Assembly: GCA_023441105.1 (NCBI GenBank)
Contig: JAEZQX010000383.1
Coordinates: 1 to 7,345, forward strand
From: Pseudomonadota bacterium
GTDB lineage: Bacteria > Pseudomonadota > Gammaproteobacteria > Burkholderiales > Burkholderiaceae
DNA length: 7,345 nt
Reading direction: 5' to 3'
This document shows, piece by piece, positions 1 through 5,896 of the stretch. The first letter of the stretch is position 1; each line of letters begins with the position of its first letter. The notes beneath the pieces were generated by a model, which did not search any database, was not told the DNA's origin, and saw nothing but the letters and a program-made list of their open reading frames with translations. The translations under genes and the position numbers were made by a program.

Positions 1-2
1 AT

Positions 3-116
3 TGGTTTGCCGCCCCCCGGGGGTGGGGGGGGCGGGGGGGGGGGGCGCCCGCCGAAGCTGCCGGCGGTGCCGAGGTGGTGGACGAAGCCGCCGCCGTCTC
101 GCGCAACGGCGGCTAG
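3..116 (+). CDS. possible 3' end of an unidentified plus-strand gene
   Basis: In this frame the last 21 codons read as an Ala/Glu/Val/Gly-rich tail (AEAAGGAEVVDEAAAVSRNGG) with mostly G or C third positions. It ends at TAG 114-116. That stop shares the palindromic tetramer CTAG (113-116) with the stop of the minus-strand GntR gene, a common arrangement at convergent gene ends. Upstream of about position 48 the frame runs into G homopolymers that translate as Gly/Arg/Trp nonsense and may be mis-called bases, so the true reading frame there is unknown. No domain is recognisable and no function is assigned. The opposite strand has an equally GC-biased frame but no start codon for it, so this reading is preferred only weakly. 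Confidence 0.25.
   Translation, partial: WFAAPRGWGGRGGGAPAEAAGGAEVVDEAAAVSRNGG
19..45. repeat. G-homopolymer tract at the window edge (G5-T-G8-C-G12)
   Basis: The tract has runs of 5, 8 and 12 consecutive G separated by single T and C bases, directly after a run of six C (13-18). Taken literally it could form G-quadruplexes. However, such runs are unlike the rest of the window, where homopolymers are short. Its position at the extreme edge is more consistent with degraded base calling or a failed assembly end. Confidence 0.75.
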
Positions 117-877
117 CGCTCCTGCGAGCGGCTGGTCAGGCGGTGCCGCGCCTGGCCGAGGTGGAACTGCATGGCGGTGCGAGCGCGTTCGCCATCCTGC
201 TCGCGGAGGGCGGCGACGATGGCTTCGTGCTCGTCCAGCACCCGCTGGGCCCGCTGCCGATTGCCGGTGCGGGTCAGGTTGAGGGCGAGCTGCATGAAGC
301 CGGCCATGGCGTCGAGGCTCGAGTCGAGCGCCTGCAGGAAGAATTCGTTACCGCTCGCCTCGGCAATGCTGCGGTGGAACGCCAGGTCTTCCTCGGCCAC
401 CATCCGCCCGGCCCGCGTGCTTTCGAGGAACACCCGCTGGGCGCTTTCGATGGCCAGCAGTTGCGACGGCGAGCGCCGCAGGGCGGCGAGGCGCGCGGTC
501 TCGCCTTCGAGGGCGGTGCGGACTTCGTGGCAGCGCAGGTAGGAGGCCACGTCCTTCGCCTTGGCGAAGCGGCGGATGCGCTGGTCCGGCTGGTGCACGA
601 CGAAGCTGCCGAGCCCCTGGCGGCTGGTGATCAGGCCGTCGGCCTTCAGGCGCAGGAGGGCCTGGCGCACGACCGGCCGCGACACGCCGAAGCCGTCGCT
701 GATCTCCTTTTCTGACGGCAGCTGGTCGCCGATGCCGAGGGCGCCGGACATGATCCGCTCCAGGATCTGGCCGTAGAGCTGGTCGCCGAGGGTCACCCGC
801 TCGCTTGCCTTGCCGGCAGCAGGGGGCGCCGGGAGCGAGGTCGCCGCCCGGGCCGCTGGATCCGAGGGCGCGCGCAT
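113..877 (-). CDS. GntR-family transcriptional regulator, FadR/FCD subfamily
   Basis: This is a 254-aa DNA-binding regulator. Residues 1-27 are an Ala/Pro-rich extension. A winged helix-turn-helix follows at about 30-97, with the signature region PSEKEISDGFGVSRPVVRQA (54-73) and the wing GLITSRQGLGSFV (81-93). An all-helical FCD effector domain covers about 108-245. The FCD metal-ligand set is complete: Asp164 and His168 in EEDLAFH, His217 in LDEHEAI, and His239 in MQFHL. FCD regulators of this type usually sense a carboxylate metabolite and repress an adjacent catabolic unit. The gene lies 14 nt downstream of the DapA-family gene on the same strand, so the two are probably cotranscribed. A likely target is the palindrome at 1846-1860. 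The start is ATG at 877. A GTG at 796 (Val28) would remove the low-complexity extension and cannot be excluded. The effector is unknown. Confidence 0.93.
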   Translation of the reverse strand: MRAPSDPAARAATSLPAPPAAGKASERVTLGDQLYGQILERIMSGALGIGDQLPSEKEISDGFGVSRPVVRQALLRLKADGLITSRQGLGSFVVHQPDQRIRRFAKAKDVASYLRCHEVRTALEGETARLAALRRSPSQLLAIESAQRVFLESTRAGRMVAEEDLAFHRSIAEASGNEFFLQALDSSLDAMAGFMQLALNLTRTGNRQRAQRVLDEHEAIVAALREQDGERARTAMQFHLGQARHRLTSRSQER

Positions 878-891
878 CAGTCGCAGGTCGC

Positions 892-1812
892 TCAGCGACC
901 GCGATCGATCTCGAGCAGTTGCCGGGCGACGGGTGCGACCCGTTCGCGGGCTTGCTCGTCCAGGCCGGACAGCATCGGCAGCATCGGGCCCATGTCGGCA
1001 ATGCCGGCGAGGCTCACCGCATCGTGCAGGACGCGGATCGGACTGATTTCGTCACGGCAGTCCTCGAGCGGCATGTAGTCGGCGCGGATCCGCTCCGCAT
1101 CCGCCCAGCGCTGCTCGCGAAGCAGCTGCAGCATGCGCATCGAGCCGCGCGGCGCGATACAGACCGAGCCGGAGGTGAAGCCGGCGAGGCCGAAGTCGCG
1201 CAGGTGGATCACCGCCGGCCGCTCGCCGATGCCGCTCACCAGCCGCTCGCGAGGCACCACCTTGGCCAGCTCGCGCAGGTAGGCGTCGTCCGCCGGGTTT
1301 TCGCGCACCACCGCATACTTGACCGCCGCGACGCGCTGCTCCTCGAACAATCCGGCCAGGGTATCCGGCCGGATATAGTGGTCCGACTTGATATAGATCA
1401 CCGCCGGCTTCGCCAGGATGTCGGTGAAGCGGCGGATCGCGGCGGCCAGCCCCTGGTCGGTGAACGGAAAGGTCATCGGCAGCAGCATCGCCGTCGGGAA
1501 AGGCCGGCCCTTGAGGATTGCCGCCTGGTCGACGAGCTTGCCGTAGTCCGGGCCCGCCGAAGGCAGCACCCAGGTGTCGGCGCCGGCCGTCTCCGCCAGG
1601 AAGTCCAGCACCCGCGCGTACTCGCTCGGTGCCAGATGGTAGAAGTTGGCATTGCCGCCGTACATCAGGCTGCGCACGCCGCCGTCCTGCAGGTGCGCGA
1701 TCAGCGCCGCGTTGGCCCGCCAGTTGGGCGTCAGGTCCGGATTGCGGGCGAAGGGAGGAACGGCGACCACGGAGCGGCTGAGGTCTGCGGCGGTGACGGC
1801 GGTGGTCTTCAT
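892..1812 (-). CDS. dihydrodipicolinate synthase (DapA)-family lyase/aldolase, atypical
   Basis: This is a class I aldolase of the DapA/N-acetylneuraminate lyase superfamily, a TIM barrel that forms a Schiff base with a 2-keto acid. It has 306 aa from ATG 1812. An in-frame TTG at 1854 would add 14 residues, but that segment is Pro-rich, not conserved in style, and overlaps the probable promoter. In the numbering from ATG 1812, the Schiff-base lysine is Lys165 (VAAVKYAV) and the catalytic tyrosine is Tyr140 (AVIYIKS), both in the expected places. The usual Gly-Thr-Thr-Gly-Glu pyruvate-carboxylate loop is replaced by Tyr-Gly-Gly-Asn-Ala-Asn-Phe-Tyr (51-58), followed by the normal LAPSEY. True lysine-pathway DapA activity is therefore unlikely. 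A keto-acid or sugar-acid aldolase or dehydratase, as in the 5-dehydro-4-deoxyglucarate dehydratase branch, is more plausible, but the substrate is not identified. The gene is first in a unit with the FCD regulator and divergent from an aldehyde dehydrogenase, a layout typical of sugar-acid or keto-acid catabolism. Confidence 0.88.
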   Translation of the reverse strand: MKTTAVTAADLSRSVVAVPPFARNPDLTPNWRANAALIAHLQDGGVRSLMYGGNANFYHLAPSEYARVLDFLAETAGADTWVLPSAGPDYGKLVDQAAILKGRPFPTAMLLPMTFPFTDQGLAAAIRRFTDILAKPAVIYIKSDHYIRPDTLAGLFEEQRVAAVKYAVVRENPADDAYLRELAKVVPRERLVSGIGERPAVIHLRDFGLAGFTSGSVCIAPRGSMRMLQLLREQRWADAERIRADYMPLEDCRDEISPIRVLHDAVSLAGIADMGPMLPMLSGLDEQARERVAPVARQLLEIDRGR

Positions 1813-1840
1813 GGGCGGCTCGGGTGGACTGGGATGGTCG

Positions 1841-1870
1841 ATGGTACTTGTCAACCAAGTTGCCGGTCAA
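1841..1870 (-). promoter_or_regulatory. candidate sigma70-like promoter for the DapA-family gene
   Basis: On the minus strand a -35-like TTGACC (plus positions 1865-1870, 5 of 6 matches) is separated by 18 bp from a -10-like TACCAT (1841-1846, 4 of 6). Transcription would begin near 1834 and give a leader of about 22 nt before ATG 1812. This placement is one reason to prefer ATG 1812 over the TTG at 1854. It is a pattern match only. Confidence 0.35.
1846..1860. promoter_or_regulatory. palindromic operator candidate (ACTTG-N5-CAAGT)
   Basis: Perfect 5-bp arms flank a 5-bp centre, in the divergent region between the DapA-family and Sad-like genes. The core TTGTCAACCAA (1848-1858) matches 5 of the 6 fixed positions of the FadR-subfamily operator consensus TNGTNNNACNA. 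It overlaps the spacer and the edge of the -10 of the candidate promoter, where a repressor would block transcription. The FCD regulator at 113-877 is the obvious candidate to bind it, but this is inferred. Confidence 0.45.
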
Positions 1871-1879
1871 ACGTCAACC
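1850..1879. repeat. three GTCAAMC heptamers in the divergent control region
   Basis: GTCAACC (1850-1856), GTCAAAC (1866-1872) and GTCAACC (1873-1879) lie in the same orientation, the last two directly adjacent. Read on the other strand they are GGTTGAC/GTTTGAC. They could be half-sites for a second activator or simply duplicated -35-like elements. Their function is not known. Confidence 0.4.
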
Positions 1880-1990
1880 TGTTAGCCAGACCCGGGCCGC
1901 GACGGCCGGGCGCGCAGGCATGGAAGCTGCCGCCGGGTCTCTCGGGCTGTCCCGGGTTCCCTCGAGTCCTCCGCCCGTCCAACCCGCAAC

Positions 1991-1996
1991 GAGGAG
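1991..1996 (+). promoter_or_regulatory. ribosome binding site of the Sad-like dehydrogenase gene
   Basis: GAGGAG lies 7 nt upstream of ATG 2004. The open frame extends upstream to 1824, but that extra segment has no similarity to aldehyde dehydrogenases and no comparable Shine-Dalgarno sequence. This site therefore fixes the start at 2004. Confidence 0.85.
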
Positions 1997-2003
1997 ATCG
2001 GCC

Positions 2004-3368
2004 ATGACCCTGCGCAGCGTCAACCCGGCGACCGGCGAGACGATGAACAGCTACGAGCCGCACACCCAGGCCCAAGTGGATTCCGCGCTGGCCCGGGCCG
2101 TGCTCGCATTCCAGCGACATCGCCAGACCGCGCTCGAGGATCGCGCCGCGCTGCTGAACGCCACCGCCGACGTCCTCGAATCCGGCAAGGCCAAGTGGGC
2201 GGAGCTGCTGACGGCCGAGGTCGGCAAGACGCTCAAGTCCTCCATCGGGGAGGTGGAGAAGTGCGCCTTGGCCTGCCGCCACTACGCCAGCCATGGCTCG
2301 CGATACCTGGCGGACGAGCCGATGCCATCGTCCGCCTCGCGCGCCTGGGTGCGCAACCTGCCGCTTGGGCCGATCCTGGCCGTGATGCCGTGGAACTTCC
2401 CCTTCTGGCAGGTGTTCCGCTTCGCAGCGCCGGCGGTGATGGCAGGCAACGTCGCGTTGCTCAAGCATGCGTCCAACGTGCCGGCGTGCGCGCTCGCCAT
2501 CGAGGAGATCTTCCGCCTCGGCGGCTTCGAAGAGGGGGTGTTCCAGACGCTGCTGGTCGGATCGGACGCGGTGGAGCGGATCCTGGCCGATCCGCGGGTC
2601 CGGGCCGCCACGGTGACCGGCTCGGAAGGCGCCGGCGCCGCGGTGGCCTCGGCGGCCGGCAAGCACCACAAGAAGACGGTGCTGGAGCTCGGCGGCAGCG
2701 ATCCGTTCATCGTCATGCCCAGCGCAGACCAGCAAGCGGCGGTGAAGGCGGCAATCGGCGCGCGCATCATCAACAACGGCCAATCGTGCATCGCCGCCAA
2801 GCGCTTCATCGTCCACGCGGATGTCTACCGGCCGTTCGAGGAGGCCTTCGTCGCCGGCTTCGAGGCGTTGCAAGTGGGCGATCCCATGGAGCAGGACACC
2901 GACGTCGGGCCGATGGCCATGCCACAGATCAAGGCCGACCTCGCCGCCCAGGTCGAGGAGAGCGTGGCCAAGGGCGCGCGGCGGCTGTGCGGTGCGCGCC
3001 CGATGTCGGGGCCCGGCAACTTCTTCCGTCCCGGGGTGCTGACGGCGATCCCGAAGGATTCACCTGCCTGGTCGGACGAGCTGTTCGGGCCGGTGGCGAT
3101 GCTGTTCCGGGTCGACAGCCTGGCGGAAGCGATCGAGCTGGCCAACGCCACCCGCTTCGGCCTCGGCTCGTCGGTCTGGACCCGCGACGAACGGGAGATG
3201 GAAGAGGCGAGCAATGGCATCGAAGCTGGATGCACCTTCTTCAACACCATCGTCGCGTCGGATCCGCGCCTGCCGTTCGGCGGCATCAAGTCCTCCGGCC
3301 ATGGCCGCGAGCTGGCGCGGGACGGCATGCTCGAATTCGTCAACCGCAAGACGATCGTCATCCAGTAG
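2004..3368 (+). CDS. sad: NAD(P)-dependent succinate-semialdehyde dehydrogenase, Sad/YneI type
   Basis: This 454-aa aldehyde dehydrogenase oxidises an aldehyde, most likely succinate semialdehyde, to the acid in the cytoplasm. It is close in length and sequence style to E. coli Sad/YneI (462 aa), sharing the SINPATGE-like N-terminus, PWNFPFWQVFRFAAPAVMAGN and LELGGSDPFIV. Catalytic and cofactor residues are intact: Asn131 (oxyanion hole), Lys154 (LLKHAS), the Gly206-Ser-x-x-x-Gly211 Rossmann loop, general base Glu228, nucleophile Cys262 (GQSCIAAKRF) and Glu359 (ELFGPV). The gene is divergent from the DapA-family/GntR unit and 10 nt upstream of a small charged ORF. Succinate semialdehyde is the end product of the homoprotocatechuate pathway suggested by the genes after 5921, and also of GABA degradation. 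A 2-oxoglutarate-semialdehyde dehydrogenase role is an alternative if the neighbouring aldolase acts on a sugar acid. Confidence 0.93.
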   Translation: MTLRSVNPATGETMNSYEPHTQAQVDSALARAVLAFQRHRQTALEDRAALLNATADVLESGKAKWAELLTAEVGKTLKSSIGEVEKCALACRHYASHGSRYLADEPMPSSASRAWVRNLPLGPILAVMPWNFPFWQVFRFAAPAVMAGNVALLKHASNVPACALAIEEIFRLGGFEEGVFQTLLVGSDAVERILADPRVRAATVTGSEGAGAAVASAAGKHHKKTVLELGGSDPFIVMPSADQQAAVKAAIGARIINNGQSCIAAKRFIVHADVYRPFEEAFVAGFEALQVGDPMEQDTDVGPMAMPQIKADLAAQVEESVAKGARRLCGARPMSGPGNFFRPGVLTAIPKDSPAWSDELFGPVAMLFRVDSLAEAIELANATRFGLGSSVWTRDEREMEEASNGIEAGCTFFNTIVASDPRLPFGGIKSSGHGRELARDGMLEFVNRKTIVIQ

Positions 3369-3378
3369 GGGCCAGGAG

Positions 3379-3642
3379 ATGAAGCGAGGCGCAACCAAGG
3401 GCAAGGACGTCGCCGGTGGCAAGGATGCGGATGCCGTTCGCGGCGCCGGAGCGGACAAGGGCCGCAGCCGGCCGGCCGACTTCGGCGGGTCGCAACCCGC
3501 GGCACCGGAAGACCAGGCCGAACGGCAAGGATTCGACCGGCAGCGGCTCGACCCGCAGGACCAGCCGCCGGCCGAGGTCCGCGACCGGGGCAACCTGGCC
3601 GGCGACAAGGATTTCGAGCTCGGGCCGGGCCGCAAGCCATAG
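3379..3642 (+). CDS. small highly charged, probably disordered protein of unknown function
   Basis: This 87-aa product is rich in Gly, Asp, Ala, Arg, Lys, Pro and Gln. It contains only a few bulky hydrophobic residues and no cysteine, tryptophan or tyrosine. The first 30 residues are Lys/Gly-rich (KGKDVAGGKDADAVRG). The middle is Gln/Asp/Arg/Pro-rich (about 40-68), and the C-terminus is DFELGPGRKP. No signal peptide, membrane segment or known domain is visible, and I do not recognise the family. Third codon positions are mainly G or C, as in neighbouring real genes. The start lies 10 nt after the dehydrogenase stop, so it is probably cotranscribed. AGGAG abuts the ATG and is too close to serve; GGGG ending at 3371, 7 nt upstream, is the likelier ribosome site. 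The composition resembles small hydrophilic stress proteins, but that is only a resemblance. Confidence 0.6.
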   Translation: MKRGATKGKDVAGGKDADAVRGAGADKGRSRPADFGGSQPAAPEDQAERQGFDRQRLDPQDQPPAEVRDRGNLAGDKDFELGPGRKP

Positions 3643-3652
3643 CCCGAGGGGG

Positions 3653-3748
3653 GCCCGCGGTGCTGCGGCGCGCGGGCTCGGCGCTGTCCGGCCCAGGCAG
3701 GTCGTTTCGGCTGGGCGAAGCTCAGCGCCGGGCGCGCACCGGGCCCAG
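3653..3748. terminator. GC-rich hairpins in the convergent gap (weak terminator candidates)
   Basis: The 110-nt gap between the convergent small ORF and threonine aldolase gene holds several inverted repeats. A 7-bp stem is formed by GCCCGCG (3653-3659) and CGCGGGC (3671-3677). A 6-bp stem is formed by GCCCAG (3691-3696) and CTGGGC (3711-3716); CTGGGC can alternatively pair with a second GCCCAG at 3743-3748. No U-tract follows any stem on either strand, so classical intrinsic termination is not demonstrated. The position suggests a bidirectional transcription barrier. Confidence 0.3.
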
Positions 3749-3752
3749 GCTC

Positions 3753-4814
3753 CTAAGCGCCGAGGATCTCCAGCAGGATGCTGCCGGCGCGGCGGCACAG
3801 GGGCAGCGGCGCATCCAGGTGGGTCAGCGCCCGCAGGCGGGTGGCGCTCAGGGCGTTGAGCAGCACGCCGCGGGCGCGGGCCTGCGCCACCAGCGCATGC
3901 GCATCCGGCACGGCGGCGGATGAGGCGTCTCCGGCGGTACCCGGAAGCAGGTCGAACACCAGCACGTTGGTGTCGATGGCGGCCGCGTCGATGCGGATGC
4001 GGGACGATTGCGCCAGCAGGCGGCCGAGCTCGCGCGCGCTGTCATGGTCTTCGGCGAGGCGCTGCAGGTTGTGGTCCAGCGCGTATTCACCGGCGGCAGC
4101 GAAGCTGCCGACCTGGCGCATGGCACCGCCGAGCATGCGCCGATAACGCACGGCGGCCGCAACCATGTCGCGCGGTCCGGCCAGCAGGGACCCGCCGGGT
4201 GCGCCGAGCCCCTTCGACAGCGAGACCATGACCAGGTCGAACGGCGCGGCGAGGGCTGCGACCGGACTGCCGGTGGCGACCGCGGCGTTCCACAGCCGGG
4301 CGCCGTCGAGATAGGTGGCGATGCCATGCTCGCGAGCCACCGCGCAGACCGCCAGCACCGCGGCCTGCGGAAAGATCACGCCGCCCATCCGGTTGTGGGT
4401 GTTCTCGATCTCGACCAGGGTGGTGGGCGGATAGATGTCGTGGTTGCGCGGCTTGATCGCGCGTCGCAGCTCGGCCGCCGAGAACACGCCGCGATCCCCG
4501 ATCTCGGTCAGCTGCACGCCGGCGATGCCGCCGGAGCCGCCGGTCTCGTGCCAGACCGAATGCGCCTCACGCGCGACGATGACGTCGTCGCCGCGGCGGG
4601 TGAGCACCAGCAGGGCAACCTGGTTCGCCTGGGTGCCGCTGGGCAGCCAGAGGGCGGCCTCCTGGCCGAGGAGCTCGGCGATCCGGGCCTGCAGCCGGTT
4701 GAGCGATGGATCGTCGTCGTATTGCATGTCGCCCACTTCGGCATCCGCCATCGCGCGCCGCATGCCGGGCGATGGCCGGGTGACGGTATCGGAGCGAAGA
4801 TCGACGATTTCCAT
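3753..4814 (-). CDS. ltaE: low-specificity L-threonine aldolase (PLP-dependent)
   Basis: This 353-aa fold-type I PLP enzyme of the beta-eliminating lyase/threonine aldolase family cleaves threonine or allo-threonine to glycine and acetaldehyde. The N-terminal hallmark DLRSDTVTRPSPGM (5-18) is present. His85 (AREAHSVW) should stack on the cofactor. ENTHN is at 137-141, and Asp170/Arg173 in YLDGARLWNA bind the pyridine nitrogen and substrate. The PLP lysine is Lys201 in SLSKGLGAPGGSLLAG. Arg233 (GGAMRQVG) matches a conserved substrate-region arginine. It is about 20 residues longer than E. coli LtaE (333 aa), mostly in a C-terminal Ala-rich stretch near 290-305. The start is set by an ideal Shine-Dalgarno at 4821-4827. 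The gene lies 48 nt downstream of the amidotransferase on the same strand, likely in one transcript. No functional link between the two is evident. Confidence 0.95.
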   Translation of the reverse strand: MEIVDLRSDTVTRPSPGMRRAMADAEVGDMQYDDDPSLNRLQARIAELLGQEAALWLPSGTQANQVALLVLTRRGDDVIVAREAHSVWHETGGSGGIAGVQLTEIGDRGVFSAAELRRAIKPRNHDIYPPTTLVEIENTHNRMGGVIFPQAAVLAVCAVAREHGIATYLDGARLWNAAVATGSPVAALAAPFDLVMVSLSKGLGAPGGSLLAGPRDMVAAAVRYRRMLGGAMRQVGSFAAAGEYALDHNLQRLAEDHDSARELGRLLAQSSRIRIDAAAIDTNVLVFDLLPGTAGDASSAAVPDAHALVAQARARGVLLNALSATRLRALTHLDAPLPLCRRAGSILLEILGA

Positions 4815-4820
4815 GTGCAG

Positions 4821-4827
4821 CCTCCTC
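4821..4827 (-). promoter_or_regulatory. ribosome binding site of the threonine aldolase gene
   Basis: On the minus strand GAGGAGG sits 6 nt before ATG 4814. It is the strongest Shine-Dalgarno match in the window and suggests ltaE is translated well independently of the upstream amidotransferase cistron. Confidence 0.88.
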
Positions 4828-4833
4828 GTGTGC

Positions 4834-4851
4834 GCGGGCTGGCAGGCCCGC
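4834..4851 (-). other. intercistronic hairpin between amidotransferase and ltaE
   Basis: GCGGGC (4834-4839) and GCCCGC (4846-4851) form a 6-bp GC stem with a 6-nt loop, between the amidotransferase stop (4863) and the ltaE ribosome site. No U-run follows, so it is more likely an mRNA-stability element or incidental than a terminator. Confidence 0.25.
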
Positions 4852-4862
4852 CCCCGCGAAGG

Positions 4863-5717
4863 CTACACGCAAGCAGCCGCCGGGAGAAGCTCGCTGGCGG
4901 GCGCCACGCTGGCCACCGGGTCCCGCGCGTTGTGGCCAGGCATGCCGAAGGGTGAGATCAGCGGCAGGCCGGCGGCTTCGCCGCAACCGGTCGACAGCAC
5001 GTGGTTCGCGGGCAGCGCCTGCCAACCGTCGGCATGATCGTCGATCGGCTCGCTGACGACCACCAGCGAGCGGCTCGACTTGCGGAAATAGACCGACGGC
5101 GCGAACTCGTCGCTCGACCAGCGGAACACGGTCAGCTGCCTGCCGTCGCTGAGCGCAGCAGCGAAGCGAAAGGGCTCGTCGATGCCGGCTGCGCGCATCT
5201 CGTCGTGGACCCGGGCGAGCGTGCCGCGCACGGCGCCGACCGGCCCTTCATTCTCCACCTGGCCCAGCGCGATCAGGAAGATCGCCTCCGAGTCGGTGCC
5301 GCCGCGTCGATGCGCATACAACCGGTCGGGGATCATGTTCTCGATCCGCCGGCGGATGCTGCAGAAGCCGCCGATCTGGCCGTTGTGCATGAACAGCCAG
5401 GGGCCGACGCTGAACGGATGGCAGTTGGCGCGCGCGGTGCTCGCGCCGGTCGAGGCGCGGACGTGCGCGAAGAAGGTGCTGGCGCTCAATTGGGCGCAGA
5501 GCGACATCAGGTTCTCGTCCGACCAGGCGGGCGAGATCTCGCGATACAGGCCGGGGATCTCGCGGTCGCCATACCAGCCGATGCCGAAGCCGTCGCCATT
5601 GGTTGCCGTCTTGCATTGCGACGCATGCAGCGACTGGTGCACGAGCGAACGCGCCGGCTTGGTGACGACATTCTCCAGCCGCTCCGCTGCTCCGGTATAG
5701 GCAACCCAACGACACAT
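4863..5717 (-). CDS. class II glutamine amidotransferase, YafJ type
   Basis: This 284-aa protein is a single Ntn-hydrolase glutaminase domain. The start is fixed at ATG 5717 because the family requires Cys2 as N-terminal nucleophile once Met is removed (MCRWVAYTG). The longer open frame back to 5951 would bury it. Other family motifs are GDGFGIGWYG (41-50), FFAHVRASTG (82-91) with Arg87, the NCHPF block (98-102), FMHNGQIGGF (109-118) with Asn112/Gly113 for the oxyanion hole, and GTDSEAIF (140-147). An AGAGGAA sequence 9 nt before the start can serve as ribosome site. YafJ-like proteins lack a fused synthetase domain and their ammonia acceptor is unknown. EgtC of ergothioneine synthesis is a relative, but no egt genes are present here. 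The gene is the promoter-proximal member of a unit with ltaE, and its leader carries the repeat/hairpin at 5747-5786. Confidence 0.92.
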   Translation of the reverse strand: MCRWVAYTGAAERLENVVTKPARSLVHQSLHASQCKTATNGDGFGIGWYGDREIPGLYREISPAWSDENLMSLCAQLSASTFFAHVRASTGASTARANCHPFSVGPWLFMHNGQIGGFCSIRRRIENMIPDRLYAHRRGGTDSEAIFLIALGQVENEGPVGAVRGTLARVHDEMRAAGIDEPFRFAAALSDGRQLTVFRWSSDEFAPSVYFRKSSRSLVVVSEPIDDHADGWQALPANHVLSTGCGEAAGLPLISPFGMPGHNARDPVASVAPASELLPAAACV

Positions 5718-5746
5718 GCCCGCTCGTTCCTCTGCTTGATGCCCTG

Positions 5747-5767
5747 CCTGCTGCCTGCTGCCTGCTG
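5747..5767. repeat. three perfect tandem copies of CCTGCTG
   Basis: The 7-bp unit is repeated at 5747-5753, 5754-5760 and 5761-5767, in the divergent region 30-50 nt upstream of the amidotransferase start. Short perfect tandem units of this kind are prone to slippage, so copy number may vary between strains. The repeat is outside the coding sequence if the Cys2 start is right. Confidence 0.85.
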
Positions 5768-5786
5768 CGCGGCCTGCGCAGCAGGC
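5760..5786. other. perfect 11-bp inverted repeat (hairpin) in the amidotransferase leader
   Basis: GCCTGCTGCGC (5760-5770) and GCGCAGCAGGC (5776-5786) are exact reverse complements around the 5-nt loop GGCCT. The left arm includes the third CCTGCTG copy. If transcription of the amidotransferase starts upstream, this would be a very stable 5'-leader stem about 43 nt before its ATG. No U-run follows on either strand. Confidence 0.8.
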
Positions 5787-5896
5787 CGCCGCATCGCTGC
5801 GGCGTCCGTCGTTCCCGGTGCCGTCAAGTGTAAGTGGCGCGCCCGGGAGGCGGTGAGCCGCGTGTCTTGCGGGAAACACCGTTGAAGCGTCCGGTG

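Noticed and set aside
19..45. G-quadruplex regulatory element
   Set aside because: The G-runs could fold, but their location at the window edge and unusual length make sequencing or assembly error the simpler explanation.
1891..1910. Imperfect GC hairpin (CCCGGGCC/GGCCGGG) in the dehydrogenase leader
   Set aside because: Seven pairs with a bulged G in a very GC-rich stretch. Such stems arise often by chance here, and nothing else marks it as a riboswitch or attenuator.
1824..2003. Upstream extension of the dehydrogenase frame to 1824
   Set aside because: The added 60 residues are unlike any aldehyde dehydrogenase and cover the divergent control region. A strong ribosome site precedes ATG 2004.
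805..2007. 400-aa plus-strand open frame antisense to the DapA-family gene
   Set aside because: Arg/His/Ala-rich low-complexity translation with no motifs. It fully overlaps a gene with recognisable catalytic residues on the other strand; long antisense frames are expected at this GC content.
1851..2873. 340-aa minus-strand frame antisense to the dehydrogenase
   Set aside because: No domain. Composition is typical of a shadow frame, and the plus strand encodes an intact aldehyde dehydrogenase.
3358..3798. 146-aa minus-strand frame across the small ORF and convergent gap
   Set aside because: Arg/Ala/Pro-rich, crosses both the end of ltaE and the hairpin region, and lacks a ribosome site. The plus-strand 87-aa frame has better codon bias and spacing.
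4008..4955. 315-aa plus-strand frame opposite threonine aldolase
   Set aside because: Shadow of ltaE. No family motifs, whereas the minus strand carries all PLP-enzyme motifs.
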